A stretch of 64,000 bases of DNA from Chimaeribacter californicus (GTDB lineage Bacteria; Pseudomonadota; Gammaproteobacteria; Enterobacterales; Enterobacteriaceae). The stretch is from NCBI RefSeq assembly GCF_002858675.1, contig NZ_PJZF01000007.1:62001-126000 (forward strand). Reading direction: 5' to 3'. Below, piece by piece: positions 44,993 through 53,673 of the stretch (positions within the stretch are counted from its first letter, which is position 1; each line of letters opens with the position of its first letter). The translations under genes were made by a program, and so were the position numbers. The notes beneath the pieces are model-generated. The model was not told where the DNA came from and did no database searches. It saw only the letters and a program-made list of their open reading frames with translations.

Positions 44993-45910
44993 ATGATTGT
45001 CCGCCCCGCGCAACACTGGTTTCTGCGTTTGTTTGTCTGGCATGGCTCGGTACTGGCCAGCATTATGTTCCGTTTGTTCCTTAACCTGGTGATGTCGCTG
45101 GCGGCAGTGCTTTGCGTGCAATGGTACGAAGCGCTGAACATCCGGCTGACGCTGGCCCCTTTCAGCCTGCTCGGCATCGCGATTGCGATCTTTCTGGGGT
45201 TCCGTAACAGCGTCGGGTATGCCCGCTTTTCGGAGGCACGCCAGTTGTGGGGCGGGCTGATGGTCGCACAGCGGACGTTGGTCCGGCAGTTGCGTAGCCT
45301 GTTGCCGCAGTCACTGCCGGCGATCCGTGAGTTTGCAGCGATGCAGATTGCCTACACCTGGTGCCTGAAACATCAGTTGCGCGGTACCTCACCGGAGCAG
45401 GACATCCGCCGTTTGCTGCCGGACGATCAGGCGCAGCGGGTGCTGGCAAGCCCGGCACCCTGTAACCGGCTCCTGTTGATGATGGGCGGGTGGCTGGCGG
45501 CCCGGCGTGCAGCGGGGGAGATAAGTGACATGCTTTATCACGGTATTGACCAGACCCTGACCCAGCTGGTGGTGGCGCAGAGCGGCTGTGAACGTATTCA
45601 CAATACCCCGATCCCGTTTGCCTATACGGTTATTGTGCACCGCACCGTGTACCTGTTTTGCAGCCTGCTGCCGTTTGCGCTGGTGCCGGACCTGCACTAT
45701 ATGACGCCGCTGGTGTCGGTGTTTATCTCCTACACCTTTTTGTCACTGGATACGCTGGCGGAGGAGCTGGGCGAGCCGTTTGGCACGGAATCAAATGACC
45801 TGCCGCTGAATGCGTTGTGCAATGCGGTAGAGATCAATCTGCTGGAGATGTGTGATGTGGTGCCGCTGCCTGCATGGCGCCGGCCGGACAAACATTATCT
45901 GCTGGATTGA
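44993..45910 (+). CDS. Bestrophin-family membrane protein (YneE-like)
   Basis: 305 residues from MIVRPAQHWFLRLFVWHGSV, the same N-terminus as E. coli YneE; an open frame 45 codons longer is ignored for that reason. Contains the bestrophin landmarks APFSLLGIAIAIFLGFRNSVGYARFSEARQ and an acidic C-terminus (LAEELGEPFGTESNDLPLNA). Family members are cation or anion channels; the bacterial role is unclear. Followed by a hairpin shared with the convergent spy gene. Confidence 0.9.
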   Translation: MIVRPAQHWFLRLFVWHGSVLASIMFRLFLNLVMSLAAVLCVQWYEALNIRLTLAPFSLLGIAIAIFLGFRNSVGYARFSEARQLWGGLMVAQRTLVRQLRSLLPQSLPAIREFAAMQIAYTWCLKHQLRGTSPEQDIRRLLPDDQAQRVLASPAPCNRLLLMMGGWLAARRAAGEISDMLYHGIDQTLTQLVVAQSGCERIHNTPIPFAYTVIVHRTVYLFCSLLPFALVPDLHYMTPLVSVFISYTFLSLDTLAEELGEPFGTESNDLPLNALCNAVEINLLEMCDVVPLPAWRRPDKHYLLD

Positions 45911-45939
45911 CGCGCGCCGGCCCGCCGGGCTACAGGCAT

Positions 45940-45968
45940 AAAAAAACCGGGCATATTGCTATGCCCGG
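45940..45968 (-). terminator. Intrinsic terminator of spy
   Basis: CCGGGCATA (45947-45955) pairs with TATGCCCGG (45960-45968) around TTGC. The A-run at 45940-45946 becomes a T-run on the minus strand, so it terminates the spy transcript. Confidence 0.9.
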
Positions 45969-46010
45969 CGCGCGGAGGGGGCAGCCAACACGGCCGCCCC
46001 GTTATACCGC

Positions 46011-46523
46011 TTACTCGGCTGTGTGTGTCTTTGCCTGGTCATGATTTGCAGCGCGCTGGGCATGGCGTTCAGCCATTTTTTCAGCGCGTTTCTGGTAATT
46101 CTCATTGAACTGCTTTTTCTGCTCCGGGGTCAGCAGGTTGTACATTTTGTTCTCGGTACGCATCCGCGAGAGCATCTGGTCTGCATGCTCTTTGGTCAGG
46201 GCATCGATTTCCGCTTTGGCCTTGGCTTCGTCGAAGCTGTCAGACGCCACCAGGCTGTGCAGCTGCTCCGCGTGCTGTTTCATCTCGCCGCGCGGGTGCT
46301 GGTCGCGCTGCTGTTTTTTCAGCGCATCGATCTGGCTGCGCTGCTGCTCGGTCAGGTTCAGGCCGGCAAACGGGTCAGCGTGGCGGCCGGGGCCTTTATG
46401 CTGCAACATCTTACCGTGCTCTGCCGGAGCGACTGCTGCGGTGCTGCTGTCAGCCGCAAATGCCAGAGAAACAGAACCAAAAGCCAGGGTAGACGCTAAT
46501 GCCAGGGCAGTAAGTTTACGCAT
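46011..46523 (-). CDS. spy: Periplasmic chaperone Spy
   Basis: ATP-independent periplasmic chaperone of the CpxP/Spy family, induced by envelope stress through Cpx and Bae. 170 residues from MRKLTALALASTLAFG (GAGG upstream supports 46523 over the ATG at 46538), with signal peptide to about residue 24. The two LTxxQ motifs are present as NLTEQQRSQID and LLTPEQKKQFN. Rich in Met, His and charged residues, with a long helical C-terminus, as expected for the cradle-shaped dimer. Confidence 0.9.
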   Translation of the reverse strand: MRKLTALALASTLAFGSVSLAFAADSSTAAVAPAEHGKMLQHKGPGRHADPFAGLNLTEQQRSQIDALKKQQRDQHPRGEMKQHAEQLHSLVASDSFDEAKAKAEIDALTKEHADQMLSRMRTENKMYNLLTPEQKKQFNENYQKRAEKMAERHAQRAANHDQAKTHTAE

Positions 46524-46786
46524 AATTAAATACCTCATTTATTGTTCGGCCGGCGGGTCAGCGCCGTTGTGTTGACGAAGGTAAGTCTACGCGCCTGAAT
46601 GCATAGTACTGCGAGTTACTGTAAAACTGTTAAAGCGGAAAAGACGAAAAGTGAACGAAAATGAAGGGATTATGGAGAGAGCGCTAACAGAGTGTGAGGA
46701 AGCCGGGCGGGGCACGATCATCATGGAGAAAGGATGGAGAAGGGCGGCGCAACCTTACCACGTGCGCCGCCGGGCAGAAAGGGCAA

Positions 46787-46948
46787 TCAGTGGCTGCGCA
46801 TCCCGGCTGCCGTCATCAGCAGGCGGAACAGCGAGGCCACCACAAACAGTGCCAGCACACTGCCGGCCCAGATAAGCACCAGCCACATCACCCGCCGCCA
46901 CAGCGGCTGGGGCGGGCTTTTTTCGGTCATGCGTTCAATTCTCGGCAT
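46787..46948 (-). CDS. DUF2474 small membrane protein, third gene of cytochrome bd operon
   Basis: 53 residues: a short charged N-terminus, then WRRVMWLVLIWAGSVLALFV and one membrane span running into VASLFRLLMTAAG. This is the DUF2474 pattern, found downstream of cioB-type genes and thought to be an extra subunit analogous to CydX. It starts 10 bases after cioB with TAAGGAGCAGCG as ribosome site. Usually missed in annotation because of size. Confidence 0.82.
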   Translation of the reverse strand: MPRIERMTEKSPPQPLWRRVMWLVLIWAGSVLALFVVASLFRLLMTAAGMRSH

Positions 46949-46957
46949 CGCTGCTCC

Positions 46958-47968
46958 TTAGTGGTAGCCATGTTCCGGTTTGATCTTGCCGCGGAACACG
47001 TAGTAGCTCCAGAAGGTGTAAACCAGAATCAGCGGGATGATAAACAGCGCGCCCACCAGCATAAAGCCCTGGCTCTGCGGCGGGGAGGCCGCTTCACGGA
47101 AGCTGATGTCCGGCGGGATGAGGTTCGGCCAGATGCTGATCCCCAGCCCGCTGAAGCCCAGGAAAATCAGCGCCAGCGTCAGGATAAAGGGCGCGTAGTG
47201 GGCATCCGGGTTATGGGCGGTGTGCCACAGCCCCCAGGCCGCCAGCACTACCAGCACCGGCACCGGCAGGAAGAAAAACAGGTCCGGCAGCGTGAACCAG
47301 CGCGCTGAAATCGCCGGGTAGCTGAGCGGTGTCCAGATACTGACAATCGCGATCACCACCAGCAGCGCCATCAGCAGCGGCCGGGAGAGGCGGCGCATGG
47401 TGCCGAGCAGCGGCCCCTCGGTTTTGATAATCAGCCAGCTGCACCCCAGCAGCGCATAGGCCACCACCAGCCCCACGCCGCAGAACAGCGAGAACGGGGT
47501 GATCCAGTCAAACACGCTGCCGACCCAGGTACGGTTCTCCACCGGGAAGCCGTTTAAAAACGCCCCCAGCACCACCCCCTGCGAGAACGTGGCGAGGAAC
47601 GACCCGGCGATAAAGGATTTGTCCCAGAAGGCGCGGTGTGATTCCGACGCCTTAAAGCGGAACTCAAACGCCACGCCGCGGAAAATCAGCCCGATCAGCA
47701 TTACCGTCAGCGGAATCGCAAGTGCATCGAGGATCACCGCATAAGCCAGCGGAAACGCGCCGAACAGCCCGGCCCCGCCCATCACCAGCCAGGTTTCGTT
47801 GCCGTCCCAGACCGGGGCCACGGTATTCATCATCACGTCACGGTCATGGCTTGCCGGCACCATCGGGTAGAGCAGGCCGATGCCGAGGTCAAACCCATCC
47901 ATCACCACATACATCAGGATGCTGAAGACGATGATCACAAACCAGATCAAAGAGAGATCAATACCCAT
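46958..47968 (-). CDS. cioB: Cyanide-insensitive cytochrome bd oxidase subunit II
   Basis: Inner-membrane subunit of a bd-type ubiquinol oxidase. 336 residues with eight to nine membrane segments, starting MGIDLSLIWFVIIVFSILMY and containing the subunit II landmarks MDGFDLGIGLLYP and NGNETW-like APVWDGNETWLVMGGAGLFG. The start codon overlaps the cioA stop by one base, so expression is coupled. Followed by the DUF2474 gene. Confidence 0.92.
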   Translation of the reverse strand: MGIDLSLIWFVIIVFSILMYVVMDGFDLGIGLLYPMVPASHDRDVMMNTVAPVWDGNETWLVMGGAGLFGAFPLAYAVILDALAIPLTVMLIGLIFRGVAFEFRFKASESHRAFWDKSFIAGSFLATFSQGVVLGAFLNGFPVENRTWVGSVFDWITPFSLFCGVGLVVAYALLGCSWLIIKTEGPLLGTMRRLSRPLLMALLVVIAIVSIWTPLSYPAISARWFTLPDLFFFLPVPVLVVLAAWGLWHTAHNPDAHYAPFILTLALIFLGFSGLGISIWPNLIPPDISFREAASPPQSQGFMLVGALFIIPLILVYTFWSYYVFRGKIKPEHGYH

Positions 47969-49407
47969 TATTTGCTCCTCCGCAGGGCGTCTTTGGTAGG
48001 GTGTTCCAGCGACTCATCGGCAGCCGACAGCGGGCGTGCCGGGGTTCGTGGCTGGCCCGGCCCGCCTTCCGGCGGCGTATGGGCGACAAACGGCTGTGGC
48101 CCGCGGCCAATCAGCTTCATCAGGTACACCAGCCCGATGCCGAACACCGAGCAGTAGACCAGCAGGAACGCCAGCAGGCTGATGGACATATGCAGCGTGC
48201 CGTGGTTGGAGACGGCGTCCCGGGTGCGCAGCAGGCCATACACCACCCAGGGCTGGCGGCCGATCTCCGTGGTAAACCAGCCGGCGATAATCGCCACCAG
48301 CCCGGAGGGGCCCATCACCAGCGCAAAGCGGTGGAACCAGCGGTTAAGGAACAGCTTGCCGCGCCAGCGCAGCCACAGGCTCCACAACCCGGCGGTAATC
48401 ATCAGTAACCCCATCGCCACCATAATGCGGAATGACCAGAAAATAATGGTGGAGTTGGGGCGCTGGTCCGGCGGGAAGGATTTCAGCGCCGGGATCTGCT
48501 TGGTCAGGCTGTGGGTCAGGATCAGGCTGCCGAGATAGGGCACCTCTACCGCGTATTTGGTGCGCTCCTCTTCCATGTCCGGCAGGCCGAACAGGATAAG
48601 TGGGGTCGCCTCGTCCGGCGGGTTTTCCCAGTGGCCCTCAATGGCAGCAATCTTCGCCGGCTGGTGCTCCAGGGTATTCAGCCCATGGGCATCACCAATC
48701 ACCGCCTGGATCGGGGCGACGATCAGTGCCATCCACATCGCCATCGAAAACATTTTCCGCACGGTGGGGGTGTTGTTGCCGCGCAGCAGGTGCCACGCGC
48801 CGGACGCGCCGACAAAGAACGCCGAGGCCAGGAAGGCCGCTGTTGCCATATGCATCAGGCGGTACGGGAAGGAGGGGTTAAACACCACTTTGAACCAATC
48901 CACCGGGATCAGCTGGCCCTCCATAATCTCATACCCTTGCGGGGTATGCATAAAGCTGTTGGAGGCCAGGATCCAGAAGGTGGACATCAGCGTGCCGAGC
49001 GCCACCATGCAGGTGGAGAAGAAGTGCAGCCCCGGCCCGACGCGGTTCCAGCCGAACATCATCACCCCAAGGAAACCCGCTTCCAGGAAGAAGGCGGTGA
49101 GCACCTCATAGGTGAGCAGCGGCCCGGTGATGCTGCCGGCAAACGCGGAGAAACCGCTCCAGTTGGTGCCGAACTGATACGCCATCACCAGCCCGGAAAC
49201 CACGCCCATGCCGAAGTTGACGGCAAAGATTTTCAGCCAGAAGTGATAGAGGTCACGGTAGGTCGGGTTATGGGTTTTGAGCCAGCACCCCTCCAGAACC
49301 ATCAGGAAACTGGCGAGCCCAATGGTGATCGCCGGAAAAATAATATGGAATGACACGGTAAACGCGAACTGGATACGGGCCAGTTCAAATGCATCTAAAC
49401 CCAACAT
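47968..49407 (-). CDS. cioA: Cyanide-insensitive cytochrome bd oxidase subunit I
   Basis: Catalytic heme-bearing subunit of the bd oxidase. The start at 49407 gives MLGLDAFELARIQFAFTVSF, the CioA-type N-terminus, with GAGG at correct spacing; the frame continues 44 codons upstream without support. 479 residues: the heme-ligand His in FTVSFHIIFPAITIG and the short quinone loop fit the CIO subclass of Pseudomonas rather than E. coli CydA. It allows oxygen respiration when heme-copper oxidases are inhibited. Confidence 0.92.
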   Translation of the reverse strand: MLGLDAFELARIQFAFTVSFHIIFPAITIGLASFLMVLEGCWLKTHNPTYRDLYHFWLKIFAVNFGMGVVSGLVMAYQFGTNWSGFSAFAGSITGPLLTYEVLTAFFLEAGFLGVMMFGWNRVGPGLHFFSTCMVALGTLMSTFWILASNSFMHTPQGYEIMEGQLIPVDWFKVVFNPSFPYRLMHMATAAFLASAFFVGASGAWHLLRGNNTPTVRKMFSMAMWMALIVAPIQAVIGDAHGLNTLEHQPAKIAAIEGHWENPPDEATPLILFGLPDMEEERTKYAVEVPYLGSLILTHSLTKQIPALKSFPPDQRPNSTIIFWSFRIMVAMGLLMITAGLWSLWLRWRGKLFLNRWFHRFALVMGPSGLVAIIAGWFTTEIGRQPWVVYGLLRTRDAVSNHGTLHMSISLLAFLLVYCSVFGIGLVYLMKLIGRGPQPFVAHTPPEGGPGQPRTPARPLSAADESLEHPTKDALRRSK

Positions 49408-49745
49408 AGCCACCTCGTATTGCCCAACAAAAAATGCCTGAAAACCGGAACCGCAGGGCTGCCCGGGGAAGGTGTGGCCATCCGTGCAAAAGCGCCACCG
49501 CAGCGTGCTGACGGGGAATGTCCCGGCGTAATAATGCAAAAAAATATGCGTAAACGGGGGGCGATCTCCCCGCAGATGAAAATGTTAATCTTTGTTAACC
49601 TGCAAAAGGTATAGCACACCATAGCCGTTCCTGCGGTAAAGCAGGGCAGGCAGCGCACGCCTGACCGGAAGTAAAACAGGGAAGGGGTGACTATAATAGT
49701 CACAATTTGGTATAAACTTTCTATAACAGTTTCAGGATGCCCGCC
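49408..49745. promoter_or_regulatory. Divergent cioA/mocR region with palindromic operator
   Basis: 340 bases with promoters for both sides. TGACTATAATAGTCA (49688-49702) is a perfect 15-bp palindrome that contains TATAAT. TATAAA (49711) and TATAAC (49722) follow at 18- and 11-base steps, a repeated TATAA pattern. MocR regulators usually bind repeats next to their own promoter, so this is the likely autoregulatory site. Confidence 0.5.
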
Positions 49746-51149
49746 ATGACCCGCTATGAAGACCTTGCCCAGCGCCTGCGCCGCCAGATCCAGTCCCAGG
49801 TCTGGCTGCCGGGCGACAAACTCCCCTCGCTGCGTGAAAGCTGCACACAGTCCGGCCTGAGCCTGATGACGGTGCTGCAGGCGTACCAGCTGCTGGAGAG
49901 CCAGGGGTGGGTGGTGGCGCGCCCGCAGTCCGGCTATTACGTGGCCGTCCAGCCGAGCGCCTTGCCGCAGAGCGGCCGCACGCTGCACCTGTCAGAGCAG
50001 GTTGATATCAATGACGCGATTTTTGACATTCTGCAGGCCGCGCAGGACCCGGCCATCGTGCCGTTTGGCTCCGCCTTCCCGGACGCCACCCTGTTCCCCC
50101 AGCCACGGCTGGCGCGCTCGCTGGCCAGCGCGGTGCGGCGGATGTCCGCCTCCAGCGCCGTGGCTAACCTGCCGCCCGGCAATGAGGATCTGCGCCGCAG
50201 CATCGCCCAGCGCTACGCCCAGCAGGGGATCGCGGTCGCCCCGGATGACATTGTGATCACCTCCGGGGCGATGGAGTCGCTGGGGCTGAGCCTGCAGGCG
50301 GTGACGGAACCGGGCGACTGGGTGGCGATTGAGTCCCCGGCGTTTTACGGGGTGTTGCAGGCGATTGAGCGGCGGCAGCTGAAAGCGGTGGCTATCCCCA
50401 CCGATGTGCAGACCGGCATTGACCTCGACGCCCTGGCAGATGCGCTGGCGCGCTACCCGATCCGCGCCTGCTGGCTGATGTCGAATTTCCAGAACCCGTT
50501 GGGCGCGACCCTGCCGCGTGCCAAAAAGCAGCAACTGGTGGCGATGCTGGCGGAACGTGAGATTGCGCTGATTGAGGATGATGTTTACAGCGAACTTTAC
50601 TTTGGCCCGTCGCGCCCGCCGCCGCTGCGCGCCTTTGACGCGGACGGCCGCACGGTGCTGCACTGCTCGTCATTTTCCAAGTGCCTGGCGCCCGGTTTCC
50701 GCGTTGGCTGGGTGGCAGCCGGCCCTTATGCCGCCAAAATCCAGCGCCTGCAACTGATGAGCACCCTCTCCGCCAGCGTGCCGACCCAGCTGGCGCTGGC
50801 GGACTACCTGCACCAGAGCGGCTATGAAACCCACTTGCGGCGGTTGCGCCGCCAGCTCGAACTGCGCCAGGTGGCGATGTACCGCGGCATCCAGCAGGCT
50901 TTTCCGGACGAGGTAAGCATCAGCCGCCCGGAAGGCGGCTATTTCCTCTGGCTGACGCTCGGCAAGGGCCGCGACGCCGGCACCCTCTACCGCCGGGCGC
51001 TGGCGCAGGGCATCAGCATCGCGCCGGGGCATATGTTCACCACCGGCGACCAGTTCCGCGACGGCCTGCGCCTCAACAGCTCCTTTGCCTGGGACGCCCG
51101 CCACCAGCAGGCGATTGAGACCCTGGGGGCGCTGGTACGGGCGCTGTAA
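49746..51149 (+). CDS. ydcR: MocR-type regulator with aminotransferase domain (YdcR-like)
   Basis: 467 residues from MTRYEDLAQRLRRQIQSQVW (49746; AGGA 8 bases upstream, better than ATG 49737). The GntR winged helix spans ~1-75 (LPSLRESCTQSGLSLMTVLQ), then an aminotransferase I/II fold with SNFQNPLGATLP, EDDVYSELYFG and the PLP lysine in SSFSKCLAPGFRVGWVAAG. Parallel over its whole length to E. coli YdcR. Likely binds PLP and an unknown amino compound and regulates nearby genes, possibly its own. Confidence 0.9.
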   Translation: MTRYEDLAQRLRRQIQSQVWLPGDKLPSLRESCTQSGLSLMTVLQAYQLLESQGWVVARPQSGYYVAVQPSALPQSGRTLHLSEQVDINDAIFDILQAAQDPAIVPFGSAFPDATLFPQPRLARSLASAVRRMSASSAVANLPPGNEDLRRSIAQRYAQQGIAVAPDDIVITSGAMESLGLSLQAVTEPGDWVAIESPAFYGVLQAIERRQLKAVAIPTDVQTGIDLDALADALARYPIRACWLMSNFQNPLGATLPRAKKQQLVAMLAEREIALIEDDVYSELYFGPSRPPPLRAFDADGRTVLHCSSFSKCLAPGFRVGWVAAGPYAAKIQRLQLMSTLSASVPTQLALADYLHQSGYETHLRRLRRQLELRQVAMYRGIQQAFPDEVSISRPEGGYFLWLTLGKGRDAGTLYRRALAQGISIAPGHMFTTGDQFRDGLRLNSSFAWDARHQQAIETLGALVRAL

Positions 51150-51168
51150 TGTATGGCTTTTCGTATGC

Positions 51169-51513
51169 TCAGCCGTGGCGGCCGCGGCTGTCTGTGGGGG
51201 CCTCATGGCGTGCCGCTTTACCGTAGTCGCGTACTACGTCAGCCACGCGCAGCCGGTAATCGGCCAGCAGCTGGTGCCGCCCGGCGGCCTGCGCCTGCCG
51301 GTGCGCCTCCAGATTACGCCACTGCCGCACCGCCTCCTCATCGCGCCAGAATGAGAGCGCCAGCAATTTGCCGGGGTCAGAAAGGCTCTGGAAACGCTCA
51401 ATCGAGATAAAGCCGTCAATTCCCGCCAGCAGCGGTTTCAGCTGGGCCGCCCGCTGCAAATAGGCGTCTGTTTTGCCCGGCATGGCGTAGAGTTCAAAGA
51501 TTACGGCAATCAT
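51169..51513 (-). CDS. Antibiotic biosynthesis monooxygenase (ABM) family protein
   Basis: 114 residues from MIAVIFELYAMPGKTDAYLQ; this ATG overlaps the P450 stop (ATGA), which settles the start. The core has the dimeric alpha/beta-barrel ABM pattern: LLAGIDGFISIERFQSLSDP and LALSFWRDEEAVRQWRNLEAHRQAQAAGR. Such proteins are cofactor-free monooxygenases or heme-handling enzymes. Here it is translationally coupled to a P450, so the two probably act on one substrate. Confidence 0.85.
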   Translation of the reverse strand: MIAVIFELYAMPGKTDAYLQRAAQLKPLLAGIDGFISIERFQSLSDPGKLLALSFWRDEEAVRQWRNLEAHRQAQAAGRHQLLADYRLRVADVVRDYGKAARHEAPTDSRGRHG

Positions 51514-52589
51514 GGTGCATCTCCCTGTGCGGTAAATTCCGGCACGCGCGCATTGGCGGAGGCCCGCCAGCGATACGCCGCCGCGTGCAATCGCTGGGCC
51601 GGGCAGGCCAGCAGGTGCGCCACGGCCGCCTCGGCAATAGCTTCCGCCCAATGGCGGCCGGGGCAGGCGTGCGCACCCGCACCAAATGCCAGCGCGCCTG
51701 CGGCGTCCGGTACCCCCAGCACCACCAATACCTGATCACCTTTGGCCAGCGGGCAGCCGCCCAACTGGGTAGCGGCCTGCGCCACCCGCCGGGTGTTCTG
51801 GATCGGTGGGGTCTCTTGCAGCACCTGAGCCACCCGCGCCGCCGGTGTGCCTTCTGCCTGCAAACTCTGACCAATCAGCCCGGCGGTGCCTTCGCACGCC
51901 TGAAACAGCAGCCCGATCAGATTCAGCGGCACCAGTGACCCGTCGGTGATTCCCTCCCGTTCACAGGCTGCCGCCAGCGCCTGCCACAGTGGGCCGGGTG
52001 TAACGCATTCAACGCGTGCCAGCAGCGTCTCCGCCGCCAGGCTGCCGGCCGCCAACTGCTCCGGCTTGCCGCCCGGCGCAATGCAGCGCACCAGCGCCAG
52101 CACCTCATCCACCAGCGTCGGCCGGCTCTCCGGCGGCAGGCCAATAGCGTCCGCGAGCACGCAGAGGGGTAGCGCATAACAGAAGCGGGTCAGGGCCGCG
52201 GGCGGCAGCGGCAGGTCGGCCGCCAGTTGCCCGGCCAGCCGCTGGGCCGTGGCGGCGACACTCTCCACCGGGATACTCTCCAGTGCGGCTGAGAGCGCCG
52301 CTTTCAACCGGGTGTGGGCCGCGCCGTCGCGCATTCTGACCAGCGCGGCAAACACCACACCGGCGGCAGTTTCCTGCAGTGCAGCCGGTACCGGTTCGCC
52401 CGGCGGGCGCACGCCCAGCAGTGGGTGGGTCAGTGCCTCTACCGCCAGCGCCGGTGACAGGGTCACCGCCGCAAAAGGCGGGAAGGCGCCCAGCGGCCCG
52501 GCCGCAGCCAGGCGCCGGTAAACAGCGCGTGGGTCAGGGTGGGTCACCGCAGCAACCGGGTCTGAAAGGGAGAACGGGCAACGTGTCAT
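51510..52589 (-). CDS. Cytochrome P450-like protein with degenerate motifs
   Basis: 359 residues from MTRCPFSLSDP (GGA 7 bases before ATG 52589). The heme-thiolate motif is intact: FGAGAHACPGRHWAEA (~305-320). Other P450 landmarks are altered. The K-helix ExxR position reads QVLQ in ARVAQVLQETPPIQNTRRVA, and the I-helix acid-Thr pair AGxET reads ACEGTAGLIG. At about 360 residues it is shorter than typical bacterial P450s (~400). It is divergent from an ArsR-type gene and coupled to an ABM monooxygenase. It may be a P450 with changed oxygen chemistry or a non-oxygenating member. Confidence 0.8.
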   Translation of the reverse strand: MTRCPFSLSDPVAAVTHPDPRAVYRRLAAAGPLGAFPPFAAVTLSPALAVEALTHPLLGVRPPGEPVPAALQETAAGVVFAALVRMRDGAAHTRLKAALSAALESIPVESVAATAQRLAGQLAADLPLPPAALTRFCYALPLCVLADAIGLPPESRPTLVDEVLALVRCIAPGGKPEQLAAGSLAAETLLARVECVTPGPLWQALAAACEREGITDGSLVPLNLIGLLFQACEGTAGLIGQSLQAEGTPAARVAQVLQETPPIQNTRRVAQAATQLGGCPLAKGDQVLVVLGVPDAAGALAFGAGAHACPGRHWAEAIAEAAVAHLLACPAQRLHAAAYRWRASANARVPEFTAQGDAP

Positions 52590-52666
52590 GATGATTTCCA
52601 TTGGTCAGCAGGGAGGAACCCAGCGTAAAGTAATGCCGACCGCCATACTTCGTCAGGAAACGAACT

Positions 52667-53395
52667 ATGCCTTATGAAACGATACCTTGCCCTCATGCCC
52701 CGGCAGAGCTCGCGCCGCCGCTGGAACAGCATCTGGCGGCGCTGGCCGCCGCGGTGGCAGACAGCCGCCGGGCGGCGATGCTCTGCCTGCTGATGGATGG
52801 CCGCGCCTATACCGCGACGGAACTCGGCACCGTGGCCGGTGTGGCCGCCTCCACCGCCAGTGCGCACCTGGCCCGGCTCACGGAGCAGCAGCTGGTTGTC
52901 ATGATAAAGCAGGGGCGTTACCGCTATTTCCGGCTGGCCGGGGCACCGGTGGCCCAGATGCTGGAGGGGCTGATGGGGCTGACCGGCGGCGGCCCGACGG
53001 TGCGCTCCTCCACGCCGCCCGCCCTGCGTTTTGCCCGCACCTGTTACAACCATATGGCAGGCACGCTGGGCGTGCATCTGCATGCGCGGTTTCTGGCGTT
53101 GGGCTGGCTGACCGGGGAGGGGCACTATCAGCTGAGTGAGGCGGGGCAGGCGGGGTTACAGCAGATGGGCCTGGCCCTGACACCGTCACACCCGCCGGCG
53201 GCCTGTTACTGCCTGGACTGGAGTGAGCGCCGCGGCCACCTGGCAGGCGCTCTGGGCACGCAACTGTTGCAGCTTTTTGAACAACGGCACTGGGTGCAGC
53301 GCCACCTCGACAGCCGGGCACTGACACTGACCACGGCCGGGCGGCAGGCCGTGGCCCGCCACCTGGGTGCGCTTCCGGCACCCGAAGGCCGGTAA
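52667..53395 (+). CDS. ArsR-family transcriptional regulator
   Basis: 242 residues. The N-terminal HTH (~20-95) reads LAAAVADSRRAAMLCLLMDG, YTATELGTVAGVAASTASAH and LARLTEQQLVVMIKQGRYRYFRLAG, the ArsR/SmtB pattern. The C-terminal 140 residues form a larger domain seen in the long ArsR subgroup (RFARTCYNHMAGTLGVHLHA), so it probably senses a small molecule rather than metal. AGGA lies 8 bases before the ATG. Divergent from the P450 operon across 77 bases, it most likely represses that operon. Confidence 0.85.
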   Translation: MPYETIPCPHAPAELAPPLEQHLAALAAAVADSRRAAMLCLLMDGRAYTATELGTVAGVAASTASAHLARLTEQQLVVMIKQGRYRYFRLAGAPVAQMLEGLMGLTGGGPTVRSSTPPALRFARTCYNHMAGTLGVHLHARFLALGWLTGEGHYQLSEAGQAGLQQMGLALTPSHPPAACYCLDWSERRGHLAGALGTQLLQLFEQRHWVQRHLDSRALTLTTAGRQAVARHLGALPAPEGR

Positions 53396-53673
53396 GCCCG
53401 GTTTGATATAAACCTGCTTTCCCTGGGGCACAGGGATAATTATTTTTTAAAAAAGAAGAACAAAATTGTTATATATCCGGCAGGGTATTTTTATTTGTTT
53501 TAACAAAAAGACCAGGAATTCTTATTGATATTAAGAACTGTAAATTAAAGTTGGTTTTTTAATTTTTATGTTTATACTCCTTCCGCGGTTTATCATCATA
53601 AATAGACAGGGTGCCGGCTTATTAATAAGCCGGCTATTTATTTCACTTTCTTTGAAAAGGTCACGTAAATAGA
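53396..53673. promoter_or_regulatory. AT-rich leader before the lipoprotein gene with 22-bp palindrome
   Basis: 280 bases, markedly AT-rich compared with either side. Positions 53613-53634 are a perfect 22-bp palindrome (half-site GCCGGCTTATT) followed by TATTTATTT, 39 bases before the start codon. It can act as a terminator/attenuator, a leader hairpin or a protein site. Poly-A/T tracts near 53440-53560 suggest a promoter area. Confidence 0.5.
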
